From: Planctomycetota bacterium
Lineage (GTDB): Bacteria; Planctomycetota; Phycisphaerae; SM23-33
DNA: 9,312 bases
NCBI GenBank assembly: GCA_003644335.1
Contig: QNCB01000028.1
Coordinates: 1 to 9,312 of the forward strand
Direction of reading: 5' to 3'
Below, piece after piece: positions 1 to 5,579 of this stretch. Position 1 is the stretch's first letter; each line of letters opens with the position of its first letter. A model generated the notes under the pieces. The model was not told the DNA's origin and ran no database searches. It saw only the letters and a program-made list of their open reading frames with translations. The position numbers and the translations under genes were made by a program.

Positions 1-58
1 CTCCCTGTGCTATAACGACTTATGGTTGTCTTGAACTACTCCATTTATCGTCATATAC

Positions 59-100
59 AGGGGGCGTGCGTTAATTTTTAGACCACGCCAAAAACCCCCT
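59..100. repeat. Imperfect GC-rich stem-loop of unknown function
   Basis: AGGGGG (59-64) can pair with CCCCCT (95-100). Alternatively GGCGTG (63-68) can pair with CACGCC (84-89) around an AT-rich loop, so the two pairings compete for GG. No T-tract follows on either strand, so it is not a convincing intrinsic terminator, although it could mark the end of a gene left of the window. Bases 1-122 contain nothing else I can support. Confidence 0.3.
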
Positions 101-122
101 CAAAAAAAATCGGGAAGTTTGA

Positions 123-166
123 GAAATAGATATTGACAAATCGGGAAATAGATATTGACAAATCGG
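123..166 (+). repeat. Perfect 22-bp tandem repeat, two copies, carrying TTGACA boxes
   Basis: The unit GAAATAGATATTGACAAATCGG occurs at 123-144 and again, without a mismatch, at 145-166. Each copy contains a TTGACA hexamer (133-138 and 155-160). The downstream copy is correctly spaced to act as the -35 box of the promoter at 155-182. The upstream copy has no matching -10 and may be a duplicated operator or simply a slippage duplication. Two copies without a spacer do not make a CRISPR. Confidence 0.9.
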
Positions 167-182
167 CATTTAATGGTATACT
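155..182 (+). promoter_or_regulatory. Sigma70-type promoter of the PEP-CTERM gene
   Basis: A consensus -35 TTGACA (155-160) is followed after 16 bp by TATACT (177-182), one base from the consensus -10. Transcription would start near 189-190 and give a leader of about 288 nt before the PEP-CTERM start codon at 478. The surrounding DNA is AT-rich, in contrast to the GC-rich leader that follows. The match is read directly from the sequence; activity is inferred. Confidence 0.7.
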
Positions 183-189
183 ACTTTCG

Positions 190-477
190 CTCACATTCAT
201 GCTCATGCCCGTAATTTGGTCGTCGCTGTTGCTCCGGCCGCCCTCTGGGCTCCTTCCGTAACAGCGACAGGACCGTCCCGGCGGACGACGGTTCCACCTT
301 ATTGACGGTAGAATCCTGTCCAGCGCATAGGGATCACCTCAACAGTAAGAGGTGTATCCACAAGAAAGTGAGGTGGCGATGGACATGAGATCGTGTGATG
401 TCTTGAGTGTTGTTGGCCGAGTGGTTCGGTGAACGAGTAGTGTGTCTATTGTGGGCAAAGAGACGAGGAGGTTTACC
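190..477 (+). promoter_or_regulatory. Long structured 5' leader (candidate cis-regulatory RNA)
   Basis: The leader between promoter and start codon is rich in strong inverted repeats. GTCGCTGTT (222-230) pairs with AACAGCGAC (260-268). ACCGTC (272-277) pairs with GACGGT at 287-292 or with a second GACGGT at 304-309. GACAGGA (266-272) pairs with TCCTGTC (314-320). GGATCACCTC (331-340) pairs with GAGGTG-t-ATCC (349-359) around an 8-nt loop. The 266-277/304-320 pairing excludes the 222-268 and 272-292 hairpins, as expected of a switch. I do not recognise a known riboswitch class, and no poly-U terminator is present before the gene. It may act at translation or RNA stability, or host a small RNA. 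Confidence 0.45.
379..432 (+). CDS. Possible 17-residue leader peptide upstream of the PEP-CTERM gene
   Basis: ATG at 379 opens 17 codons (MDMRSCDVLSVVGRVVR) ending at TGA 430-432. GAGG (370-373) lies 5 nt before the ATG, a good ribosome binding position. It sits 20 nt after the 331-359 hairpin and ends 33 nt before the AGGAGG of the PEP-CTERM gene, so its translation could affect leader folding. There is no run of a single amino acid as in classical attenuators. A chance ORF of this length is quite possible; only conservation would settle it. Confidence 0.25.
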   Translation: MDMRSCDVLSVVGRVVR

Positions 478-1350
478 ATGAAGACGAAAATGTTAAGTAG
501 AAAATTGGCAGCTGTTCTGGTGGTGGGTTTTGTGCTCACAGTGTCGCAGGTTGGGTTTGGATCGCTGATATGGCTAGATACCTATGATGTTAGCAGCCGG
601 AGCTATGACATCAATTTTGAAAGATCCTCTCGCCAGAGCGGCACAGTTGGGACATTGCGTTACAGAGAGCGTTACAATACGGAGTCGCCCGGGCCTCTAG
701 GCTTTACGGGCGGGGATCAAGACTTTTGGACTCAGGTTGCTAGTAGTTCGGCTGCTCCAGGCAAGCTGATCCTCCACAGCGACGATGGCAGGGAGAGTCA
801 TCACAAATACACATGGGTTGGTCCTATGCATGGCTTTACAGAGGCAACATCACTTTCGATCGAGGTCTCGATGGATCCAGTCATAGGCGACACAACCAGT
901 ACATATTGGGCGGCTCTTGCTATTGGACGTGCTGGCAATGAGCAGGGTGCCTCTGTTGCAAATGCAGGAATCTGTCTTCTGCTTAGGTCTAATGGCGATT
1001 GGCAGTTCTTTGACAATGGTCCTACTGGAATCAGTGATAGTCTTGGTGTGAGGGCTGGCGAAGTGGATGTTCGGTTGGATATCTCTTTAGCCTCTTGGGG
1101 CAGCCGGGCCACGATAGATCTCTATCTAGATGGCGTACAGCAGGACCTCAACGGCGCAGCCGCAGGTAACAGCTATACCACAGCGGGTAATGTTGTCACT
1201 AACAACATCAGCCTCTTAGCTAATGGTGGTGGTGAATACGGTGCCACCCACCATTTTGATAATCTTAGTGTTAGTATTGTTCCGGAACCTGCCACGATGA
1301 GTTTGCTGGGCATCGGTGGCCTGCTGGCGCTGGTCCGCAGACGACGATAG
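478..1350 (+). CDS. Secreted PEP-CTERM domain protein, function unknown
   Basis: This is a 290-residue exported protein. The N-terminus (MKTKMLSRKL, then a hydrophobic stretch at about 11-28) is a signal peptide. The middle (about 30-265) is rich in Gly, Ser, Thr, Asp and aromatic residues, with an alternating beta-strand look (for example AGEVDVRLDISLASWGS, ATIDLYLDGVQ, THHFDNLSVSIV). This suggests a concanavalin/LamG-like sandwich, though no catalytic motif is seen. Residues 268-290 are a textbook PEP-CTERM sorting tag: VPEP, a short hydrophobic helix, and an RRRR tail recognised by exosortase. Start 478 is chosen because AGGAGG (466-471) lies 6 nt before it; an in-frame upstream ATG at 442 has no such site and would bury the signal peptide. 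The tag is certain; the role of the ectodomain (surface polysaccharide or biofilm matrix) is a guess. Confidence 0.9.
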   Translation: MKTKMLSRKLAAVLVVGFVLTVSQVGFGSLIWLDTYDVSSRSYDINFERSSRQSGTVGTLRYRERYNTESPGPLGFTGGDQDFWTQVASSSAAPGKLILHSDDGRESHHKYTWVGPMHGFTEATSLSIEVSMDPVIGDTTSTYWAALAIGRAGNEQGASVANAGICLLLRSNGDWQFFDNGPTGISDSLGVRAGEVDVRLDISLASWGSRATIDLYLDGVQQDLNGAAAGNSYTTAGNVVTNNISLLANGGGEYGATHHFDNLSVSIVPEPATMSLLGIGGLLALVRRRR

Positions 1351-1363
1351 GCCAGGTTGGCTT

Positions 1364-1410
1364 GACAGGGATAAAGGGGACAGGCTGCTTTTTGGTTCAT
1401 TTCCCTGTCC
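1364..1410. repeat. REP-like inverted repeat with GGACAGG/CCTGTCC arms
   Basis: GGACAGG (1378-1384) pairs with CCTGTCC (1404-1410), and a nearby GACAGGG (1364-1370) pairs with CCCTGTC (1403-1409). The element contains GGGGACAGGCTGCTTTTT, which resembles dispersed repeats associated in many genomes with REP-associated tyrosine transposases; this resemblance is from memory. It lies 13 bp after the PEP-CTERM stop codon, so it may also act as its transcription end. It abuts the broken end of the hsdR remnant, which suggests it took part in the rearrangement. Confidence 0.4.
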
Positions 1411-1508
1411 TTCTCGGCCTCTGCTCGCGGCACTGACGTCCAGCCGATGTCCTGGGCATATCGCAGGGTTCTCGCCTGAACCGTCTTGTGCTCACCGGGT
1501 TTGGCCAT
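1408..1508 (-). pseudogene. hsdR: HsdR (type I restriction endonuclease subunit) N-terminal remnant
   Basis: Reading leftward from ATG at 1508, about 34 codons give MAKPGEHKTVQAR, then DIGWTSVPRAEAEK. I recognise this as the conserved start of type I restriction subunit R proteins (typically M-K-GEHKTVQARIL..YA.EIGW..V.R.EAE). GAGGTG (1515-1520) lies 6 nt before the ATG, so the original ribosome binding site survives. The start codon shares one base with the stop of the preceding reading frame (TGATG), typical of translational coupling in hsd operons. Homology stops at the repeat arm near 1410; the remaining ~1000 residues (nuclease and helicase parts) are gone. A complete HsdR would cleave DNA distal to its recognition site by ATP-driven translocation; this stub cannot. 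Confidence 0.65.
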
Positions 1509-1564
1509 CAGTTCACCTCGATCCCCGATGCCGCTAGTTCCGACAGGTCCACCTCGTCCACGCG
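1508..1564 (-). pseudogene. C-terminal tail of a gene formerly upstream of hsdR
   Basis: On the minus strand the frame RVDEVDLSELAASGIEVN ends at TGA 1508-1510, overlapping the hsdR ATG by one base. Its composition looks like a genuine protein tail, and the overlap is the arrangement expected inside a type I restriction-modification operon. The owner may have been hsdS, hsdM or an accessory gene; 18 residues do not allow a choice. Further upstream the minus-strand frame becomes the non-coding shadow of the DUF3987 remnant on the other strand, so the join lies near 1565-1572. Confidence 0.4.
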
Positions 1565-1569
1565 CCGCG

Positions 1570-2000
1570 GGATTGAGCATCCAGCCATGGAAAGCCACCT
1601 GACCAAGTACCGCAAGCTGATCCCGGCGCTGTCGCTGATCACCCACCTGACCGAGGCCCGGGAAGGCCCGATCGGAGACGATGCGATTGAGCGGGCGATT
1701 CTCTGGGGCGACCTGCTCGAAAGCCACGCCCGGCGCATCTACTCGGCCGGGATCGATCCGGGCGTCGTTCATGCCCGGGCGATGGCGAAGAAGATCGTCT
1801 CCGGCGAGGTGCCCGACGGCTCCACCGAACGGGACGTGTACCGCAACTACTGGTCAATGCTCAGCGACAAGCACCATGTGCAGCTGGCCGTCGCTGAGCT
1901 AGTCGAGTTGGACTGGCTGCGGATCGAGACGCAGCCGACCCAGGGCCGGCCCAAGGTGGTCCACCGCATCAACCCGGCGGCCCGGACCATGCGCGTGTGA
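1570..2000 (+). pseudogene. DUF3987-family protein, C-terminal remnant
   Basis: The plus-strand frame from IEHPAMESHLTKYRKL to the TGA at 1998-2000 (about 143 residues; an ATG lies at 1587) matches the C-terminal part of DUF3987 proteins. Recognisable stretches are HLTKYRKLIPALSLITHL, then WGDLLESHARRIYS, then the winged-helix-like tail VYRNYWSMLSDK...AELVELDWLRIE. Complete members are far longer, with an N-terminal primase/helicase-type region, and sit beside integrases on mobile elements, so a replication role is usually inferred. Here the N-terminal region is missing and no ribosome binding site precedes the ATG. The frame stays open beyond the TGA as SAKSAKRSGNHPNRWTFGT, a tail I remember from the family, so the TGA may itself be a nonsense mutation. 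The fragment is probably not expressed. Confidence 0.65.
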
Positions 2001-2019
2001 ACGTGCGGCCCTGAGGCGC

Positions 2020-2080
2020 GCAGTGCCAAAAGCGCCAAAAGGTCGGGTAATCACCCGAATCGGTGGACTTTTGGCACTGC
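2020..2080. repeat. Perfect 13-bp inverted repeat with inner hairpin
   Basis: GCAGTGCCAAAAG (2020-2032) and CTTTTGGCACTGC (2068-2080) are perfect inverted repeats 35 bp apart. Between them TCGGGT (2043-2048) and ACCCGA (2053-2058) form a 4-nt-loop hairpin. The structure lies in the former tail of the DUF3987 gene, and its right arm ends where integrase homology begins. It could be a recombination or regulatory site of the element, a terminator-like structure (no T-tract), or a deletion hotspot. Confidence 0.75.
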
Positions 2081-2482
2081 GTCGAGGGCAAGCATGCCAA
2101 GAGCGGCCGGGCTGCGACACTTCCGTTGCGGGGTGACCTGGCCGACGACCTGCGCAAGCATATCGATCGATTGGCCGAGGCCAACGGCGGGGAGGTCTCG
2201 CCGGATACGCCGTTGTTCGGCATCGACTGGCGGAACCTGCTCCGGACGTTCAACCTCGACCTGGCGGCTGCGGGGATCGCCAAGCGCGATGCCCAGGGCC
2301 AGACGGTGGACATGCACTGCCTGTGGCATACCTTTGCCACGCTGCTGGCACGCAATGGCGTCTCGCCCGGTATCGCCCAGAAGCTCATGCGGCACAGCGA
2401 CACCCGCCTGACGAGGAACACCTACACGCACCTCGATCTGGCCGACACGGCTGGGGCGGTGGCTGCGCTTCCGGCGATTTGA
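2063..2482 (+). pseudogene. Tyrosine recombinase (phage-type integrase), C-terminal remnant with inactive site
   Basis: The open frame of 139 codons from a GTG at 2063 holds only the second half of an integrase catalytic domain. Homology starts near 2081 (VEGKHAKSGRAATLPLR) and runs through box II, DMHCLWHTFATLLARNG, to RHS (His 111) and the nucleophile Tyr 121 in NTYTHL. The family motif is H-x-L-R-H-T; here the Arg is Trp 88 (TGG at 2324-2326), one C-to-T step from CGG. The core-binding domain and box I Arg are absent, with a stop at 2048-2050 and the DUF3987 tail upstream. Intact relatives of about 300-400 residues integrate elements into tRNA genes, matching the tRNA-Gly fragment about 300 bp downstream. 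This copy should be inactive. Confidence 0.8.
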
Positions 2483-2732
2483 ATCCTTGGCGACTCCGGA
2501 ATCTGCCGTGGCTCAAACCATCGCTGCGTGCCCACTTCGGCCGGCACTTCTCGGCAATTTCCGGTGACCAACTCGGTGTTCTCGGGGCGTCCTTTTACGC
2601 AAGAGGTGACCGTCTTGGTGCGGGAAGGCGTTCCGCGACAGGCAACCCATGCCGCTGGTGGCAACCGTTGGCGAGATGGTGTCGAGGGGCGGTTGCGCAA
2701 GGCTTTGACAAGGGTGGAGTTGACAAACAAAG
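2483..2732. other. Non-coding stretch between integrase remnant and terminator
   Basis: I find no convincing gene here. The open frames have no conserved motif, and several simply read through the terminator and the tRNA fragment. In an intact element this interval would hold the attachment-site arm regions next to the integrase gene; I do not see clear short direct repeats that would support arm sites. Confidence 0.4.
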
Positions 2733-2770
2733 ACGCCAATGGGCAACACATGTCGTCCCTTGGCGTTTTT
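2733..2770. terminator. Bidirectional intrinsic terminator
   Basis: ACGCCAA (2733-2739) pairs with TTGGCGT (2760-2766); after a single bulged T, GGG (2741-2743) extends the stem with CCC (2757-2759). TTTTT follows on the plus strand. On the minus strand the stem is followed by CTTTGTTTG, a weaker T-rich tail. It would stop transcription from the integrase side. Lying 10 bp beyond the 3' end of the tRNA-Gly fragment, it is also placed as the native terminator of that tRNA. Confidence 0.7.
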
Positions 2771-2779
2771 CGGCAAAAA

Positions 2780-2826
2780 AGCGGGCGAGGAGATTCGAAC
2801 TCCCGACGTTCAGCTTGGGAAGCGAA
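2780..2826 (-). pseudogene. tRNA-Gly(CCC) 3'-half fragment; candidate attachment-site scar
   Basis: On the minus strand, 2780-2787 is the 3' acceptor strand CGCCCGC plus discriminator T (no encoded CCA). 2788-2804 is a T-arm (GGGAG-TTCGAAT-CTCCT). 2810-2826 is an anticodon arm with loop TTCCCAA, anticodon CCC at 2817-2819, decoding GGG. The anticodon stem has one mismatch or a bulged T. The D-arm and 5' acceptor strand should follow to the right, but no CGCCCGC complement or D-arm occurs in 2827-3020. A tRNA broken at the anticodon arm beside a tyrosine recombinase remnant is the classic mark of integration at a tRNA 3' end. It cannot make a functional tRNA. Confidence 0.75.
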
Positions 2827-3020
2827 CTCATCCTACGCTTATTCTTTTCACGACAAACGGTTACGGCGTCAGTCCGCACTGGGTAACCAACTTGGTGCAA
2901 GCTGGTCGCGGGCTCACGCCTTCGTGTCCCGTTGTGCGATGGATGGCGGCGCGAAAAGATGCGATCGGATTTTTTCAGCGGCCATTGCCGGGAAATCGCG
3001 TTTTCCCACGGAAACCGTGG
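2827..3020. other. Non-coding stretch right of the tRNA fragment
   Basis: I see no gene here. GGTTAC (2860-2865) and GTAACC (2882-2887) form an inverted repeat. CCACGG (3006-3011) and CCGTGG (3015-3020) form a tight hairpin just after the stop of the minus-strand gene remnant at 3021, but without a T-tract. The missing 5' half of the tRNA is not found here. Confidence 0.4.
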
Positions 3021-3623
3021 CTATGCCTTGGGCTTCATGAAGATATCCTGCAACGCGGAGAGAAATTCTTGCAGGGCCATTGCCTCGTCCCAAAGTGCGT
3101 GACTTCTGAGCCTGAGCGAGCCGAGCGATTCCAGCGAATCGAAATACTCGGCCACGATTCTCGCAACTTCGGCGAGGGTTGGATGATTCTGGTACTCTGC
3201 GATCTGTCGGTGGGTCTGCTCAAACTCCCGCTCGGTCATCATGGCCACGGTCCAGTAGATATCCAAGGCGTGATGCCGGGCTAGGTCTTTCTCCTCCTCT
3301 TGGCAGCGGTCGCGGAATGCGTGAAGTTTCATCAGCAGCAAAGTAAACGTCGAGGGGACGTAAATCACTGCTTCGTATGGCTCGCCTGAGGACAATGACC
3401 CGTCCACTGTGATCCTCATCGTGTTGTCCTGGAACCCCAGGGCCTCGTCCGTCCGATGGGCGTGCAACTTTACGCTTTGGCGAGGCCGAACGCGCCGGTC
3501 ATCCACTTTCACACGAGGGTCGTCTGCAAACGGGCCAAGCGGTCCGGTAAGCAGGTCGACCTCGACGAACCTGCCGCCCCCGAGCTGCTTGACGAAAAAA
3601 GAATCCGTGTAATTTGCCTTTAA
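3021..3623 (-). pseudogene. C-terminal part of a possible AbiEii-like nucleotidyltransferase, N-terminus missing
   Basis: The minus-strand frame is open from the TGA at 3624-3626 to a TAG at 3021-3023, about 200 codons. It contains no in-frame ATG before the conserved part; the first usual alternative start is GTG at 3512. The clearly protein-like sequence begins near 3599 (FFVKQLGGGRFVEVDLLTG). It includes FTLLLMKLHAFRDR followed by RHHALDIYWTVAMMTE, the pattern of a helix with Lys and a later D-I/L-Y segment seen in the C-terminal half of minimal nucleotidyltransferases of the AbiEii/DUF1814 kind. The catalytic GS-x-D-x-D part expected at the N-terminus is absent, replaced by repeat sequence at 3603-3706. 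If related to AbiEii it would have been the toxin of an abortive-infection pair, fitting the defence-type debris to its left. Family assignment is tentative; that it is a real, truncated coding sequence is more certain. Confidence 0.45.
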
Positions 3624-3706
3624 TCAGCGAAATCTGTGGACTCTGGTCAGGCAAGTAGTGTAGCCGTGGTCGCAATCCAAAATCTAAAAACCGAAATCCA
3701 AAATTC
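3603..3706. repeat. Degenerate low-complexity repeats
   Basis: Two repeat types lie back to back. ATCCGTGTAATTT (3604-3616) and ATCAGCGAAATCT (3623-3635) are degenerate copies of one unit. AATCCAAAAT occurs at 3674-3683 and again at 3695-3704, period 21, in A-rich DNA. Both resemble short dispersed intergenic repeats of planctomycete-like genomes (from memory). They separate the truncated nucleotidyltransferase from the operon end and may have been the breakpoint that removed its N-terminus. No hairpin terminator for the radical SAM gene is visible. Confidence 0.45.
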
Positions 3707-5506
3707 TCAGTCCGCATTGGTTATATCGTGGTCAGCTCGGCCTGCCGCTGGGCTTCGCATCGGAATTCTGCTGGCTGGTTGCGACGTTCGCCTCATGATT
3801 CGCCCCGTCATCAGCCGAAACGCCCAGCCTATCGTTCGGCGAGCTGTGCAGACCAGCCCGGCCAGGCCCGCCAACTGAAAGCCAATATCAAGCATCAGTT
3901 GATTGCTGCCGGGCCTGCCCAGCAGAGCCAATATCCGCAGCGGATTGTAGAAGAACAAATAGGCCAGGAGGATATTGAACTGTTGTTTCCAGGGCTGAGG
4001 CGAGTTCGACGCAATAACATAACTGCCGTCCATCATGTAAGGCTGCACCTTCCGCCCAGCTACGACATCATAAACCATGCCTGATTGATATGTCTGGCAG
4101 TACAGCTTCGAGCCTTGCGAGGGAACCAGCATCAGCACCTGCAGGCTCCCAGCCCCAGCCTTTTGCAGCAGATGAACCTGGTTCAAAAGCCCGTCAGCCC
4201 GGCCAGGGGTTAGCAACGGCTGATCGTCGTGGTGCATCATCATCGGGTTGGGGACGATGCCGTTATTCCGCAACAACTCAAAGGCCCGCGTGGTCGAGTC
4301 GACCGTCTGACCCTTGGAAACCAGGCTGCCGGTCATGTCTTCCACGCCCAGCCAAAACGCCCGAAAACCAGCCTTGCGAACCAACGGCAAATGCTCAGCC
4401 ATCTTTATCGTGTCGTATACGGTAACTTCAGTCGCTATCCTCGCCCGGCGTCGCAGGGGCTTGCCGGCGATTTCCGCCCGGGCAAGAGCCTGGGATATTT
4501 CCAGCGTGCGCTCGGGATTGTTGAAGAAATTATCGTCCGCCCCGAAAAATATCCGCAAGCCATATGTCAGGTTCAGCTGACGGATATCCTCCGCTATCCG
4601 CAGGCCACTTTTGGTGCGATACTGCCGCTGATTGTAGGCTGGGATCGGACAATACGGACAGCCGAACTTGCAGCCCAGCGTCATCACGATGGTGGCAAGC
4701 GGACTTAGCTTGTGAATTTTATTGGCTGGGAGCGGGGCCGACGACAGTGTCGCGCGTCGGCTTGGCGGCTCGACGATAGCATATCCGCCCACCGGTGAGG
4801 GCTTTTCGTCCAGGTCGCCCAGCAGCCTTTGTATGCCGGTATCGACCAGCTCCTCGGCGATGCTCCCCTCTGGGCCTACGGGGTAAACCAGCCCGGGGAT
4901 GTCGTCCAGCAGGCCCTGCCCCTTCACTCGGCGGAGGGTTTGGGCGAGCGATTCGCCCTGGCCTCGATTGGACATCAGCCGTTCCAGCAGGGAAAGCGTA
5001 ACGAACTCCTCGCCCGTTACCGCGACATCCGGGGCGAACGGGTCGGCTGGGTCGGTGCTGAAAAGTTCCCAGGCTTCGTAGACGCACAGGCTGCCGCCGG
5101 CGACAACCAAAGGCCTCTTGTCCGCGGGGATTTTTGCGACATCTCGCAAGAGCTGCCGCGCGCAATCAATGTGCATCCCCATGCTGGATATCATGAAAAC
5201 GTCCGGCACCTGGCCATCGAGCTTCATCCGCGATGGCTGGAAGTTTTTGTTCCAGTGCTGCAGGACGATACGGGTTTTCTCGAACCCCGCAGCAAGCATC
5301 GCCGAAGCGATGGCTCTGGGCCCAGCCGGTATCAGACGAATGTCGGCGAAGATGAACGGCAGCACTCTCGTGCGGAAATCGAACGTGCAGGCGATAACGG
5401 TCGAGATATTTTGACGGGTGGAGAGTTTGCGCAGCGAGGCTATCAGGCCGGTCAATTCGCCGGGCCTGAGCAGTTCGTCCCCATTGTCTCGTCGCGGAAG
5501 TTCCAT
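3707..5506 (-). CDS. Cobalamin-binding-type radical SAM protein with hydrophobic C-terminus
   Basis: Predicted 599 residues. The radical SAM cluster motif C-KFG-C-PY-C is at Cys 279, 283 and 286, ligating the 4Fe-4S cluster that cleaves S-adenosylmethionine. Residues about 55-180 resemble the cobalamin-binding-like domain of this superfamily (AGPRAIASAMLAAGF..., PDVFMISSMGM, RPLVVAGGS, DVAVTGEE). The DxHxxG base-off motif is absent, so B12 binding is uncertain. About 300-460 is the rest of the barrel (GADDNFF, WLGVEDM). About 510-556 holds two hydrophobic segments suggesting membrane association; the tail is basic. ATG at 5506 is preferred because GGAG lies 5 nt upstream; an in-frame GTG at 5563 (618 residues), only 16 bp after the reductase stop, is possible. 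Last gene of the operon. The domain order is that of B12 radical SAM methylases and ring-modifying enzymes, but the substrate is unknown. Confidence 0.85.
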   Translation of the reverse strand: MELPRRDNGDELLRPGELTGLIASLRKLSTRQNISTVIACTFDFRTRVLPFIFADIRLIPAGPRAIASAMLAAGFEKTRIVLQHWNKNFQPSRMKLDGQVPDVFMISSMGMHIDCARQLLRDVAKIPADKRPLVVAGGSLCVYEAWELFSTDPADPFAPDVAVTGEEFVTLSLLERLMSNRGQGESLAQTLRRVKGQGLLDDIPGLVYPVGPEGSIAEELVDTGIQRLLGDLDEKPSPVGGYAIVEPPSRRATLSSAPLPANKIHKLSPLATIVMTLGCKFGCPYCPIPAYNQRQYRTKSGLRIAEDIRQLNLTYGLRIFFGADDNFFNNPERTLEISQALARAEIAGKPLRRRARIATEVTVYDTIKMAEHLPLVRKAGFRAFWLGVEDMTGSLVSKGQTVDSTTRAFELLRNNGIVPNPMMMHHDDQPLLTPGRADGLLNQVHLLQKAGAGSLQVLMLVPSQGSKLYCQTYQSGMVYDVVAGRKVQPYMMDGSYVIASNSPQPWKQQFNILLAYLFFYNPLRILALLGRPGSNQLMLDIGFQLAGLAGLVCTARRTIGWAFRLMTGRIMRRTSQPASRIPMRSPAAGRADHDITNAD

Positions 5507-5579
5507 GCCATCTCCATGCACCGCGGCCCGCAGGCCCGATGCGCAGAACAGCTTATATAACACAAATCCCCCGCAAAAA

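Noticed and set aside
59..100. GC stem-loop near the left edge as an intrinsic terminator
   Set aside because: The A-run and C-run are on the wrong side for either strand; kept only as an unexplained stem-loop.
123..166. Two perfect repeat copies as a CRISPR or iteron array
   Set aside because: Only two copies, no spacer, no cas or replication gene; the promoter interpretation explains the TTGACA boxes better.
413..428. TTGGCCGAGTGGTT resembles the D-arm start of tRNA-Ser/Leu
   Set aside because: No acceptor, anticodon or T-arm partners follow at tRNA distances; it lies in the leader just before the ribosome binding site.
1173..1772. A 199-residue minus-strand frame as one intact gene
   Set aside because: Only the 34 residues from the ATG at 1508 look like a real protein (HsdR start). 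The rest is antisense of the PEP-CTERM gene and of the DUF3987 fragment.
3006..3020. CCACGG-aaa-CCGTGG hairpin as terminator of the truncated nucleotidyltransferase
   Set aside because: No T-tract on the minus strand after the stem, so it is not a convincing intrinsic terminator.
2739..3284. Plus-strand frames across the tRNA fragment (GEEIRTPDVQLGK, RRGDSNSRRSAWE)
   Set aside because: These are well-known false translations of the antisense of tRNA-Gly; the tRNA fragment explains them.
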